Positions 36,252 through 50,348 of a DNA stretch of 64,000 nucleotides are shown here, one piece after another. The notes beneath the pieces are model-generated. The model saw only the letters and a program-made list of their open reading frames with translations. It did no database searches and was not told the origin of the DNA. The stretch's first letter is position 1; the number at the start of each line of letters is the position of its first letter. Origin of the DNA: Luscinia megarhynchos (Eukaryota; Chordata; Aves; Passeriformes; Turdidae); the NCBI GenBank assembly GCA_034336665.1, contig CM067592.1, positions 54,984,473-55,048,472 on the forward strand, read 5' to 3'. The translations under genes and the position numbers were made by a program.

Positions 36252-39200
36252 CATTAAAGACATGCAAATTCTTCAAATTTATCTCTGGACGGAATTCCAC
36301 CTTTAGGTTTTGGTGACTTTGTTCGGGAATGATATATTAAGTCTATTTTCATCTACATAATCCTCCTTGCTTTTTTGCTATTAATGCTCATTCTAGAAAG
36401 ATGCATGTTCCAACTAGTTCAGTGAACATGAGCCAGGTAACTCTTGTGGAATGTATTGAAAATTAGTCTTGGTGAAATAAAAATTTGGTTTATGTAGATT
36501 CCAAGTGCACACTGTTCGAAGACTTTTATGTTACTAGCAAGGACTTACAGGTTACTAGAAGGCTAGAAATAGATCACTGATGCATTTTTATTCTTTTTCT
36601 AGCATCTTACAAAAGATACATTCACTGAAAACTTTAGCTTTTTTTACCGAACACCCTGAGAGCACAAAACTGGTCATGCTGTCTGAGCTTATCAAATCCA
36701 ACTCCATTATTAAGGCAAATACATCACAACCTTACATAACAGTTTTTCCACACTGTTGCCCAGAATATTTGTAGATGTTTGCTGTTCGTGCCTTTTCTTC
36801 TGACCTTCTACATTTCTCTACTTTTTATTTTCTTCTTTCCTTTCTTTCTTAGCTTCTTTCCCTATTTTGACAGTAATTTTCTCCTTCTTTATCAGCTTCT
36901 AGAAGTTTCAACTCTCCCTTTCCTATTTGTTTACAGTCGCCTCATTCTTTGTTCCTCCTAGTTCCTACTCCCTTGATGTTTTCTTCCCTCTGTAAGATGG
37001 GACAAGATGTAAAATGTATGAATCTTGCTGGCTTCACTCTTTGACTTTTTCCATTGGAAAATGGCGAGAGGGGTTTGGGGGTTTCACTCACTCTTGTTTA
37101 CAACACTACAAAATAAAGATTATGCATGAGCTCCAGGTGATTCCATGAAAGCAATCCAAATAAAAACAAACAGAACTATGAGCTCAGATTCTTTGGCTTC
37201 TTCTAAGCAGTATATTTCTGACATGTAAAGGAAGTAATATCATCTCGAACTTGGTTACGAAAAATATGAGCGCATAACAAGCAAGCCACCCTCCCCTTTT
37301 CTTGAAGATTTTAAAGGTTCTCTATTATTATTCATTGTATTTGTAGGCTGAACACTCTCTCACGTTAATTAATTTGCTCAATTTCATTCTTACATAATTT
37401 TACTCTGAAAGAATATAAATTTTAAATACAATCTAGCTGTATTTATTAGATATTAGAGAAATTTAACATTTTTTATTTTGTTTGGGAGTAGGTCAGGCAT
37501 GAAGATTTAGTTTGCAAGTCTTTCATATTTCTGCTAATGTAAAATGACAGAGTCTTTCATAATCCTGCCAAACATAAATTCTTTAGTCTATTAAAGACTA
37601 GAAGTTGCATCTGTAAAAAAATGACAGAATATATCACACTGAAATTGACAGAAGGGCTATAATGCAAGGGAGATGTGGCATCCTTAGAGCTCTCTGCCTA
37701 GCTAGACTAAGCTTGCCAGTGCAATTGTAATTATTTTTCTCTATTAAATCTACAATCACCTATTACCTATTACCTATTACTATTGCTATATATTACATCA
37801 GAAAAGTACTCCCTTCGGGAAGGCATTTCTAACTTTAACTAAAAAAAGTTGCTATGCCACCATGCACACTCTCTTGTCATCAGAATTTCTGCCAATGTGC
37901 TAAATTAAAAACTGTTATCCTGCAGAGCACTGCATCCAGCTGTAAAACGGGAATGTTTAAAGTAAGGAATGTGAAAATATTTGTTTGCTAATTTTAGAAG
38001 TGAAATACCAGACTTAGCAGTCCAGACAAATCTACAACTACCTTTGAAAGAAAAAAGGTGTTAACTTTTTTTCTGACCAGTCTTTTCTCATTCATCATAT
38101 GGAAGCTGATTAACCTTTTTTCAAATTGCAGTTGATTAAGTGGAAAATTAGGAAGAATATGCAGAAAAAATCATTTTAAAGTATCTAGGATTCCTTGTTT
38201 GTCCCTGTTTGGTGTTTAATTCTGGTGGTCTATAACAGTTTCCATCAAACTAATTAACTAACAGCAGTTGACTCCTGTGCTTGATGAAAGCTACATCAGC
38301 ACTCTGAAAACTTAGTTTCTCTTTCATCTTCTTTGTCGTTATGCCTACTAAACTTAAGAAAATGTCAGTCACAGAAAGCACTTGACAACAAACCAGTTGA
38401 TTGATTCAGTGGATTCTTCATGCACCTATATATACTCTTTCCTCCCTCACTGGTAATACCTTAGTGACAAGAGCCAGCTTTCTGCCCCAGGTTTGGAGAC
38501 ACTGTGGTTTCCAGGTAAAAGAGAATATTAGCAATAGCTATAATACACTGCCAGCCCAACCTCAGAGACCATAATAACTCCTGCTAAGAATGAATGCTCC
38601 CAGGAGACACAGAGAAGTATAAATTACAGAGCAATAAACTGAGCAGCAGAGTAAACTGAGATATGTGTTAAGTAGGAGATAATTATTACTGCTACAACTC
38701 AGATAAAATTATTCTCAATAAATGCAAAAAAATACCAAGTAATTTTCAGTCATTACTGCTCACAAAATACATTTTGGGAATGAGAGGTTTTAATCACAAA
38801 AGGAAAGCAGAGAAGAGGCATTGTCATGTAGTCTTACACTCAGTGATAGTATTTGCTCAGCAAGGAAGATAACATCAGAATGAGAAACAGAAAACAACAT
38901 GTGAAGGCAAAACATTTTAAAAATAAGCTATCCATGGTCCTGTGGGATCGTCTGATATCAGACTCACAAAGGCACTGCACTACTTGTTATACAACTCAGA
39001 ATTTTTCAGAAATGGCACAGGTGAAATTATGTGCCTTTAAAATGTGTTCTCACAAAAATCCCGGCACCTTTAGCTACCCCACTCTTTTGCATAATCCACG
39101 TTTTTGTTTCCAGGGAAGAGTGAGGAACAGTGTCCTGTGTTTATGTGCACATGTACACAGGCAAGAGGCTGGTGCTGGAGCTGCTGCCCACTGTGATGAA

Positions 39201-42200
39201 CTCCCCACAGACCACCCCCTCAGCAGCACAGGAGAGACACCTTTGCCTTTCCAAGTCATATCCTGTGATCAAACATTTCTCCTTCCCAGGAAAAGGCAAG
39301 GCCTTGGTCTCGTGCGTTTCTTGGGGAGTGTTCAGTACACAGACAGTGAGGCCATGTTAGACTGACTCACCCAAATGTCAGGGAAATCCTTTCTAAAGCC
39401 AAACCCAGCTGGAAAAGGGGGTTTTAAAATTAAATTCTTGTTAAATATTAGAACATAACATGTGCCAGAATGTTTCAATCCAAACAATTAATGCTTTAGG
39501 TTTTGTCAGAATGTCTTTGTTGATGAACAATGAAAAGAAAACCATGTTTGTTTGCATTGATTGCGTATGCCAAAAAATATTAAATAGTTTGGCAGACACT
39601 ATTCAGGCTTCACTAAGTGTTAGATTATTAGTCATCTAATGAAAGACGAAATTTTAGCTTTTGCAGTTAGAAGAATAATAGTCTGATTAACATCAACAAT
39701 AAAGCAATATAATAAATATAATATCATAGCACATATAAAATACACTGCTAAAAGTTACATGACAAGAAATCAGCATTTTATTGATGGAGACCTGAATAAA
39801 AAGCCTGGGAATACTGCAAAATAAACAAATAAAGACCATATGACATTTGTTAATAGAGTTTTGTAGCTATTTGCATTCCACATGCTTATTTTTTTGTTTG
39901 TTCATTTTCACCAATTCAATTACCTTGCACATGCCTGACAGGACAACCTGGAAACTGAAATCAATTCCCAGCATCAAATGGTACTTGCACAAATAAAAGC
40001 TGCTGCAGAAAGATTTAAACTACTGAATGACTAATAAACACAATTCTTAGTATGAAGCTCAGACAGGTTACATAAATAGATTTTTCAGAGACTATCAACA
40101 TTCAGTATTAACAATGGAAGTAATGGAAGTTCTCAATAAACAGATTTTATACTACCAGCATTGAACATCGTTTTCCTAAACATCCATGACCATGTATGTT
40201 TGACTTCAGCTTCCAGTGCTCAGAGTCTAAAATTCTTTTCCCAAAATGAAGTCCTTTTTATTGTGGAATGCATTTTCCATACCTATGATACTGGAGATTG
40301 AGCAGGGAGGGTAAGTTAATTTATTTTCCAGATAAACAAATAATTTTAGACAATATGTCTCCCAGGGCAACAAGATAATACTGCTTCAAATGGAGACTCA
40401 CAATATTCCTGTAGGAATTGCTCCATTAATGTCCATAGACATTAAAATTCAAGTATAAGGTAAGCACCCTAATCAATCTTCTTATTATTCTCAAATCCTA
40501 ACTCTAAAAATCAACTAGTATTTCAATACACCAATTTTATTAAAAAGAAAAAAAAAAGGAACTGCTTCAACAATGGAATTCATTATTTCTTCCCAATGCC
40601 AGTTAAGCTCATCCTAAGGACTAAAAGAGTGGAACCAATGTCAGACTGAGGAGGAAATTTGATCTACTTATGCATCAACTTCTGGAAGCATCTTAATACA
40701 ATAATTTCAAAAGCAGCACCCCTTCATAATTTTGCAGTTTCAATCTTTATCCATATTCAATTTATTTTTAAATACCAGTTTCTATTCAGAGTACAACAAA
40801 ATCGACAGGTTTGTGAGTGTTACTACATTTTTCAAATTCATGCAGTTAAATCTGAAACTGAAAATACATTATACAATACAAAAGAAGTGTTAATTCTGAT
40901 AAGACTTGGTCATGATAATTAATAAATACCACAGTCAAACTGTGTCCTTCTGCTGCCAATAACACTGAAAATTTGGTTTAATTTTTATTTAAAGAGATAT
41001 GAATGCTTTGAGAACACCTGTGACAAAGATGAGAAGCAATGCCAGAAACTGTTGATGAACAGTCCCAGGCACTTCTACCTCAAGATTGCTCCTGGTCACA
41101 GTCCAGCAACAGAGTAGATACTTGGCCAATAATACACCTTAAAGATGAAATTATATATTTCCTTTTACTCCTAACTTAAAAACAATCCACCCTAATTTAA
41201 AGTGTCTCTTTAACAAATACTAATATTACTCCGGATCTTTTTAATAAGTGTTCAAACTATTTCCAAACAGAAGCAACAAGAATATACAATTCATAAAGAA
41301 GGCTGAGGAGAGCAAACAGTAATATTTTAGGCATCTTACGAAGATTCCACTGAAACTTAAAAGCTCTACTAATATAATCCACATACTTTTCACATATCCA
41401 TCTTTTCCCAGTAGTATTTTGTACTTACCACATTACGTTATTATGTTTTAACACAAAAGATAGGGTTTAGCTGCACAAAAAGCATCACATGATAATTGTC
41501 ATCTCATTAGTTTCACATTCACTAAATTCAATGTGGAAAGCAAAGCCACTCACAGAATCAAAAAATTGCTAATCTGTGTTACTTTGGATAATTTCTTACT
41601 GTTATTACTTTGCAATGTGAAACTCCTCAGGGGAAGATGAAACTGATCGATGTAGTAAAAAAGACTACTTTGTCAAATATATTTTGAAATTGCATGAAAA
41701 TTCAGCATGCACAGATTAGTATTTCCAAGACAAACTAAGTGTATATTCTGTAGTTGAACATCATACTTGTTCACTGGCATGAGAAGATGGGAAAAGAAGA
41801 GCAGAACATGCAACTGATATTCAAGACCCAGGAAGTGTTTAAAAGCCATGGAAGAAAGCCATTACATGTACTGAAATGCCAAATAATATTCGCAGTTAGA
41901 AGCTCACCACCTTTAGCAAAATCTAGATTTCTGTGAAGGCCTAAAAAGAATTTAGATGCAGAACCTTATGGATTAAGTCATAGTAGAATTTCTGAGTTTC
42001 ACTGTTAGTTACACTAATTTTGAAAATGTCTGCTTCTAATCCATATGTGTTTTTAAATCTACAGCTATTAACAGAGAGAGCAAGCACTAGTAGAAGGTAG
42101 TGAAACACAGGGGAGAAAGAGCTGGAACCTAAAACAGGGAAGTAAAATATTGGTGCCGTTAAACTTGGTGACTAAACCTTGTTCAGAGCATCCCAACCTG

Positions 42201-44809
42201 CACATGCATTGACAAAGCTCCCTCTGCTGCTGTAAAAAACTATATCCTTAATAAAAAGACCTTGTTGTTATTTACAAATACCACACAGTAGTAGGTGATT
42301 TACTGAGGACAGTTCTTATTTCAAATAGCATAAAACTAAAATAACCTAGATACAATTTTATGCTATCAGCAAGTATTGAGTCTTGATATTGTCACCACAT
42401 TTTTGAACATGTGTATTTTCACCTGCTCTTAGAGTTTTATTTGCAGAATAAACAATTCTTTTCTCTTATCAAGGATTTTTTTTTTTCCTCCCAAACTGCT
42501 TGAGGTCACTACAAGAAATTCTGTGACCTGGGAGAGTTAATATAGAAGCCTTAGGTGCACAAGGAGAGCACGCACTTTGCCTGTCCCTGTGAATGTAAAG
42601 CTCTACAGCCCTTTTGAGACTCTGTGTGTCCCTCACTTCTCTGTCTTCTCTTCTACATTTGTCTTAGGTGATTATAGGACATGTTGCAAAGGTTTGGACA
42701 TGGTATTAATCTGTGTCAAGTGGCGATCTGAGGGAATCTTTGGCACACAAAAACTCTGGGACTGTGTTTTGGACACTGCAACTAAGCAATGAACCTTTTT
42801 ACTGGAGAAGGTGCATTTCAAACCTTCAGAAATATAGGAAGATTAATAGCTTATGTATTCTGCTATCACGATGCATTTTTTAAGTCTGGTCACATGCATC
42901 TAAAGGTGGTTTTGCGTGGATATGAGGCAGAGAAGCACAATCATTAAAACCAGAACCCTCAGGTATATCAGCTGACACAAAAAAGGACTATAAAGGACTT
43001 TTCTGGACCAAGAATTCACTGAAATTATTTCATTTGCAGCTGCCTACTCCAACTTCAGTTTAATGAAACAAAAGTAATAGTTGAATTGACACCATGTTCC
43101 TCAAGATTCCCTTATTACATTCAGAGTATCTCAGAATTATACAGACTATTTCATGAATCTCAAATATGAAATATGTAAAAGCATACTTCACTTCAGGAAA
43201 ACAGCCAGTGGAGAAATTTATGCAGAAAAACCTAACTTGTAACAGCACTTGCTGCTTTTTCTGATTTTTAGATGTTAGATCTCATATTTGGAGATTACCA
43301 GAACTGTATATTCTGGGCAAGTAAATTCTAAATTTAAATGCAAACAACTATTAGAGTATATTTTACAAAATTAATTCATGCACAGATCAGTAGTGATAGT
43401 TTATGACAAAGAAAAAAACACAAACACTATAAATATCATATTTATACGACCAAAAGTAATTTGGATCAGAAAGCCACACACAGAGAAATAATTATCAGCT
43501 TCCTAGTCACCTAATTTTCTACTTAGCAAATATTATACAATTATTCTTTAAAATTAAAAAGATACATTAAATTATGTATTGACATTCAAAATTATTCTAC
43601 AGAATAACTGTAATACTCTGCCTTTGTGATATGGTTTAATGGTGACTATGTGAGTTAGTCATAGAAGCATAGAGAATGCTAATTTCAATTTTTTGCGTTT
43701 GTATGCTTTGAAACTGTGGACTGTTTGCTACTTAGCTACCAACTTTTCCCAAGCAGGTAAAAATGGATTTGCTTCTGATTAATTATTGGTTTCTAAAACT
43801 GGATTTTTCCTAGAAAGACACAGTAACACAGGTGATAATTTCATTTCTGTTGTCTTCATGAGTTGAATTGTCAGAGAGGTGGCGTAAACTCTCAGAAAGT
43901 AATGACAAGATGAAATGTGCAGGTAAAACAGTAGTTGCATTTTTCCACATATTTACATTAAGTAATTATTTGTATCTCATAGCTGTGTCTCCTACAAAAA
44001 TGTAGAAAACATTTAATTAAATGGTCTCTATACTTGCACTGTATTGTGCAAGTGAGTGCATATGGTTGGACTCCTTGTGCTTGTCAAACACAGTCAGCAA
44101 TTACCTTACATTTTAAAACTGGTTGTAATAGGTTTATTTCTCTCAGATGTGATGCTGATATCAGGTACAATTATAATAAACATGAGAACTAAAATCATGT
44201 TAGCACTGTGCCCAGGACTTCACTCAGAACAAATTCATTGAGATCAGAGCTCCATCCAGGTCTGGGATTTGTAGCCAGTTGTTCTTAACTTTGAGAAGGG
44301 GCAACCACTGAACAAATTGCTTCACAAACTGCTTTGTCTTTCTTTTTGAATGCATGAAATACTAACTAAAATTCCCCAGGTCTAATTAATTTAAAGTAGC
44401 TAGTGGCATTTCCAGTACCTTGGAGTTGCCGGGTTTAATTGAAGGTATAAATGCAGAACCACAATTCTTTTGGGTCTGATCTATTAAGTCACCATTTCCA
44501 AGTGTGAACTCAAAGTATTTGCAGATAATATTGTTTATAAAGGCAAAAAGAAAAAAAGAAGTGCAGTGCTACATCACATTCTAGCACCAGTAACCTAATA
44601 AGCATAGTTGTTAAAATTGGAAGCACAGTGCTGGCAGCTGACTGAGAGCAGCTACTGATCATTTAGCACATGATGTTGTTGTTAGATGCCTGAAGCAAGA
44701 GAACCACCAAATATAACACACAAATGGAGAAAACCAGTAAATATTAGCAAGCATTGTGAAATATATAGTAAATGCCTGCAGGCCAGGACTTGAAATTGGA
44801 TTACTGCAA
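36252..44809. other. non-coding AT-rich interval
   Basis: No gene can be supported in 8.5 kb. The 170-codon frame at 38853-39365 has no recognised domain. Three copies of CCTATTA lie at about 37757-37780. A small perfect 8-bp-arm hairpin, ACTTGCAC/GTGCAAGT, lies at 44032-44053. Confidence 0.5.
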
Positions 44810-45170
44810 GGGTAATGGCTAAAACATGAATCAGCTGAAGGCATGGCTGCTGCAGTTACATGTGCAGGGAGCGCAGCAGGACTGTGCACCCCAGCCAGGC
44901 CACTGCTGGGGCCATGGGCAGCACAGGCACTGTGCACATGGCCACGCTGCTCTGCTAAGGACGAGCTGGAACTGTCAGGTATCAGCTCACCCAGATAAGA
45001 AACAGCATGTGCTGTCAGCAGCCTGAGCCACCAGGGCTGTGTGGCGCAGAGCTGCTCGGCCACATGTTTGGCACCACGTCAATCCCTCCTCACTGGTCCC
45101 AGTCACCGTGCTGGAATGAGTGCTCCTGCCCACACACACAGACTACCAGTGCAATCCTGCCACATTGGTT
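44810..45170. other. GC-rich block flanking the solo LTR
   Basis: A GC-richer stretch with words such as GGCCACTGCTGGGGCCATGG, lying immediately left of the solo LTR. Frames on both strands show no recognised product. It may be an older LTR or other retroelement into or beside which the younger LTR inserted. On the minus strand the text around 45000-45070 vaguely recalls another songbird LTR. Identity is unproven. Confidence 0.3.
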
Positions 45171-45175
45171 ACTTG
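45171..45175. repeat. target-site duplication, left copy
   Basis: ACTTG directly precedes the LTR's first TG and is repeated at 45887-45891 directly after its terminal CA. Confidence 0.85.
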
Positions 45176-45886
45176 TGTGTTGGGTTGATGTGGCCAGAAA
45201 TGTGTATTCCATCACCATCTGTTGAAGCCATGTGGGGCAGTGATCCTTATCTCCATGGCACATATTCTCTGCTAATGGGCCATCTTTAAAAACCAGGTGG
45301 GGCAATCATCTTTATCTTTCCCACAACCCATCCTCCCTCCAGGAAGATATCATCTGCTGCTGGGCCATTCAGTCCCACTGTATGACTGATAAAATTACAT
45401 CATCCCACTGGGAGGTGCTCCAGCCAGGGGGAGGAGTCAAGCCTTTCCTACCTAGATAAAAACTGAGATTTTGAACAGCAAGTTATCCTTCTTTCCACTG
45501 GATTCCAGAGGAAAACTGGACCTTTCCACATCATCCCTGGACCTTCAGAGGAAAACTGCACCCTTCTACAGGAGCACTGCTTCAGCTGAACCATGTCTGC
45601 CACTGCAGGAGGACTGTAGCCACTATTTAATGGGACTGCTACCAACACCCTGACTGACAGGGTGTCAGGTTGTATTCTGACTCTGTCAGTGTTTTGGGAA
45701 TGTTCTTTGTACTACTGTATTTCTATTTTAATTTTCCTAGTACAGAACTGTTATTCCTAATTCCCCTATCATTGCCTGAGAGCCCCTCAATTTCAAAATT
45801 ATAATAATTTGGAAGGGGTGGGTTTACATTCTGCATTTCAAAGAAAAGCTTCTGCCTTTATTGCACCTGTCCTTCAAACCAGGACA
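45176..45886 (+). mobile_element. complete solo LTR of an endogenous retrovirus
   Basis: An intact 711-bp LTR starting TGTGTTGGGTTGATGTGGCC and ending CTTCAAACCAGGACA, so TG...CA termini with TGT/ACA ends. It is flanked by a 5-bp duplication ACTTG. A TATA-like AGATAAAA lies at 45454-45461, and the T-rich segment TTTCTATTTTAATTTTCC around 45719-45737 marks the likely 3'-processing region. No internal gag, pol or env sequence follows on either side. The provirus has therefore been reduced to one LTR by recombination between its two LTRs. Five-base duplications are usual for class I and ERVL-like avian elements. The LTR contains no gene; short frames in it are spurious. Confidence 0.9.
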
Positions 45887-45891
45887 ACTTG
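45887..45891. repeat. target-site duplication, right copy
   Basis: ACTTG, identical to the five bases immediately left of the LTR. Confidence 0.85.
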
Positions 45892-48292
45892 GAATCACAT
45901 GTAGATGCATATGATGAATAAGGATAAGCTCTTCCTAACACTCAGTCTGACTCCAAGACTGCTCAGAAATATGACAGCGAAAAAGAAGGCATTTCTGGGG
46001 AATCTAGTGGGGGTTGTGGCAGCTTCTGAAGTATAGCATACTTAAATATGTCTGTCTGAAGAATTATAACAGATTTTTGGTGTGATGTAGCTACTAAGAT
46101 TATATAACAGCTAATGAACACCAGAAGTGCATCATCAACTTGTTGATAGGCACATAAGTGAGACAGCACTGGCAGCAGGCAGAGATTATGACAGTGTAGT
46201 GATAATTACACCACACCAGGCAGCAAAAATCCCAAGGAGAAGATGATGGACACTTGACTGGAGTGACTGGCCCTCATTATTAACATGTGATTCTTTACGT
46301 CTGTATCCAAATTTGAAAAGTCTATTATATTTTGTGCAGGAAAGCTGAGTACAAGGGTTGGCGAACCATTTTTCTTGTCATCATCCAACGCTGTTTTTTC
46401 AGAGTCTGCTGATATTCCACAGTTATTATGCACAATTAATATGACTCCCTCGTTCTAATATATAGATTTGAAGATTGCCTTGTCTTGTCCCATAGTTTCT
46501 AAATTTGGTGAGAAGCAAACGATATTTGTAGGAGTCCTAGAAGTATTACGAATATCCATTTAAACTGCTGCTTTAATTTAAGGACTAAAGAATAAGCTTT
46601 GATGAAATATCTCACTATGTCAGCTTTGCAGATGATTCCTTCCCCAATTCAGACCTGCAGTCCATCCTGCTGTAGCTGCATGACCAGAATGAAACAGAAC
46701 AGTAAATCTCTAAAGCCTCTACTTGCGGAGGAGGAATGAAGAAGTTGTTCTATGTTACTAGCTTCGGTTCAACTGCCAAGAATGAATTGGGAAGGTGTTC
46801 ATTTTGCAATGAGTAAAGGAAATTAAAGAAGAAATCTGCTAAAACCAAGAAGGAAATAGTATATGCTCTCTGCTAATCTAACTTGGAGAATTGTACACAG
46901 GTACAGCAGCTGACGAGGAAAGAAATTGTAAAAAAAATCAGTCACTAAAATGGATAGTCCAAGTTTTAGACAAGGCCAAAAAGAATTAACCCAAGGAGAG
47001 ATATTAATGGCCCAGCCTCTCTGTTACTGTTTGACAACTTTTTAAAATGAAAGTTTCTATAACACTTTGCAGTGTTGTTGATTCATTTGTCTTTTAATTC
47101 AGTGTTTAATAAGGTCAGAAAAATTTACCAATAATTCTGACAATATTGGGGCAATCTACCACTTTGCATCCACGTCAGTATTGTTGACACCCACATACAT
47201 TTTCCCACATATGCACATAATGGGCAGAAATAAAATTAATTTAACCTGGTGAAACTCCACTGAATCTGTTGAATTTCACAGGCTCTGGCCCTCTTGTGAA
47301 ACTAATACCCAGTCCTGGTACAAGTATATATTGTGTTATGTGTATAAGATACAGTAATTTCTCTTATAGCACTGAACAGAAAATGTAAAGGTTAAGAAAT
47401 TATTTTCATGTTCTGAACGTGAAAAATCTCTGATCTCTACTGTATACCCAGTGACAAAACCTGGTTATCAGTAGGTTATGCTTTATCTCCATTTAAACAG
47501 GACCTTATGAATTCCAACAGAAGAGAAGATAATGTTGATTCCCCCACTATTTAAATTTTTAAGCAGAAAAGGCCCTGGTGCTAGTACAGATATACCAATC
47601 ATTTATTCCATTGACATGTTTGAGATGCCAGACTTCAGCGTACCAGATTTGCAAGCAGTTGTTCTTCTCCCTCTGCTAATTCTGAGGACAAACCCAGCAT
47701 ACAGAGAAAAATTTACCTTCTATTCTTTATTCCAGCAATGATTTTACCTTTTTCAGCTACTAAAGTCTCCAAAGATAGGATGATTACATTTTTTAAAAGT
47801 AATCTTGCTTCTGTCTAATATGTGCACAGCTTTACTTCAGGCAATACCTGAGCCAGGCTTGTTATTAATTTTCCAGAGAAGATAAAACCATAAATAATGC
47901 AATATCAGAGATTTGATCAGAATAGCTTTAAATAATGCAAAGTGACAAGAATATGCACCTCATTACATACATTATCATTACAAGGTAAACAGTGTATCAC
48001 CTGTATCACAAATCACCTTGGCTAAAATCAGTCGTTGGTTGTTTCATTTCAACCTTGGGACAGAGGATATTTTCCACCTAATTTTTAAGGCTAATGCTTC
48101 TGAAAGGGAAGAAAAGAAAAAGAAAAGGTGTTTTTTCATCACTAAAATAAAAAATCTCACCAGTTATCAACTTCATAGACAAGCAATATCTTCCTTATAA
48201 GTCATTAGAGACAAGCACAATTTCTGATTTAGCATATTGCTAAGATATCAAACTGGGCCACCAAACTATTACTTAAAAACAAACTATAATAG
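45892..48292. other. non-coding AT-rich interval
   Basis: No supported gene, RNA or dispersed repeat. Confidence 0.5.
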
Positions 48293-48317
48293 TAATAATA
48301 ATAATAATAATAATAAT
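48293..48317. repeat. (TAA)8 microsatellite
   Basis: Eight perfect TAA copies plus one base, read as a short Asn run in a spurious plus-strand frame. Confidence 0.95.
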
Positions 48318-48940
48318 CAGTATCTACAATTATTTGCATGCAGAGGTCACATTTTCTTTGTATCTGTGCATGCATACGCATTACACATGAAACTGACACC
48401 TGATTTTAAGAGAAAATTCATATTTTTTTCCAGCACAGGCATTTTCTAGTGCAATACAAAGCTATACATTCTTTCTTATCACAAAGTTATCAGAGTCTGC
48501 TAATATTTTCCATCTCAAAATGAATGTGGTAAAGGAGCATCTAGCTTTGCATTTGCATCTTTCATACTGGCACAGCAATTAGTGCAGCTTTGCTCTGATC
48601 AGCAATGTTCCAGGTGAAAAAGCTGACATTTCACCAGAGACTTCTGGTGGCATAACAAAATTCAAGGCAATCATCTCGTAAGGGAACATCTCTACAATTC
48701 CTTCCACTCAACCTGTCAATTAAAACATGGTTTTACTGCATAACGAGCATGAAATTCATAACAAAAGAACTGTCTGACTTTAGAGTCATTGTATATGAAA
48801 ATTTACTGTGTGACACCTTGATAAAAGAAACTTCCTAGTGCCTCAATACCATTATCTTCAATATCAAACTGCATAATACTGCAATAAAGGTGCCAACATT
48901 GATTAAAAAAAACCCAAAAGCCACTGGCTGCTTAGTTTAG

Positions 48941-48998
48941 ATGTGGTCCTAGTGCTCAATAAACTTAATTTTATTAAGTTGAGCTTAAAAGACCACAT
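48941..48998. repeat. imperfect hairpin, 58 nt
   Basis: An outer 8-bp stem, ATGTGGTC (48941-48948) with GACCACAT (48991-48998), encloses an inner stem. The inner right arm TTAAGTTGAGC (48974-48984) pairs with GCTCAA and CTTAA on the left, leaving TAAA bulged. The loop is TTTTA. The internal loop between outer and inner stems is 5 by 6 bases. Confidence 0.85.
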
Positions 48999-50348
48999 TC
49001 AATACTTGATTTCCTCATGATAAACAACAAAGATGGGAAATTGGAAGAGTTATCCTGCTGCCAATTATACCAATGTCTTGTGTGACTCTTTTCTGTGTTA
49101 GGAATGCCTCAGTAGGTTCAGCAATGGCATTGACTTTGGTTTGACACTTGGGTTGAATATGTCCAGAGTTGATTCTCATCTTCCTACTTTGAAAATTCCC
49201 TCTGACCACCTTGTCCTGAATGCCAAAAATTGTGTCCTACAAGTATTAGCTCCTTCTTTCAAAAAACAAAAACAAAACCAAACCAAAACTAAAAAAAAAT
49301 GCCACCCATGATAGATGGAAAACCAATGTTTTAGAGAGTGTACCTACCCTGAAATGAGAATATGCTACAACAATACACATCTGAAAAATTCCACTTAGGA
49401 GATACCTAACCTAATGCATGAATAGACAATTTGGTTAATTTGGCACTCTGCTGCTGTGGTGAAAGATCTCTAGTGAAAACCTAGTCAGCAGAGAAAATTA
49501 CTCCCTGAAAACATGAAGATTTTGATCGAAATTATAATGAGGAACATCTACATTCATTATTCCAGTTCAAAATCTAAAGGTTTTACTCCAAGAGATTAAC
49601 CCTTGACAACTACAGAAAAATATAATTTAAAAATAAGAAAACCACCCTCATTACAAGTTAATAAATACATTATGCAGGATGATCTTTGCATGTGCCTAAT
49701 AGTAGAATTTATAATATTAAACTAAATACATGTGAACAAAGAAGTCTTTCAGTATGCAATGTCATGAGCAAAGCCAGTTAATCCAATCTCAATTTCAAAA
49801 AGGAGAAAAGCATAATCCACTGGTGTTTTCTAATAAGAAGCCCAAATGAGTGTGAAAATTGCCTTTAAAATGCATGAACATCTGGACCATGATAAATGAA
49901 AACAATGTTACATAAACAAAAAATAAAACTTTTCTTTCTCTGTCTCATGTCTTTACTACAGAGAAATCAATTTTCTTGACACAAGTACATTGATGTAATT
50001 GATAAAAGGTTTAGCTGGCATATTTCTCCATATGTGTAACTTGGAACTGGTGCAGCTTTGCTACAATAAAACAACAAGAGCTAGATTCTGCCAGGATTTT
50101 AGTGGGTTGGCAAGTTCTAGGGCTCTCTGCAGAGTTCCTTTCCTCAATCTCTGCATATTAGTGAGCCAAAAATTCACATAGTAATATGAAGTGCTTCTAT
50201 GACAGCTACAACAGCAGAGAGAATTCACAATGCCCAGCAAAGAAGTAGAAAGCATCCTAATCTCATGTCTGATGAATTAAGACCAATGGGCGCAGATAGA
50301 AATCATCATTCAGTTAATTTCTCACACCATTTAGAAAAATATTAAAGC
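48999..50348. other. non-coding AT-rich interval
   Basis: No supported gene. An A-rich run lies near 49260-49300. Confidence 0.5.

Noticed and set aside
38853..39365. 170-codon plus-strand frame
   Set aside because: No domain, promoter, splice or poly(A) support; composition changes midway, as expected of a chance frame.
43659..43690. AGTCATAGAAGCATAGAGAA as a reversed CR1 3' end
   Set aside because: Similarity covers only about 20 bases of a low-complexity motif, and nothing CR1-like follows.
44032..44053. ACTTGCAC/GTGCAAGT hairpin as a functional element
   Set aside because: 8-bp arms with a 6-base loop are expected several times by chance in 64 kb.
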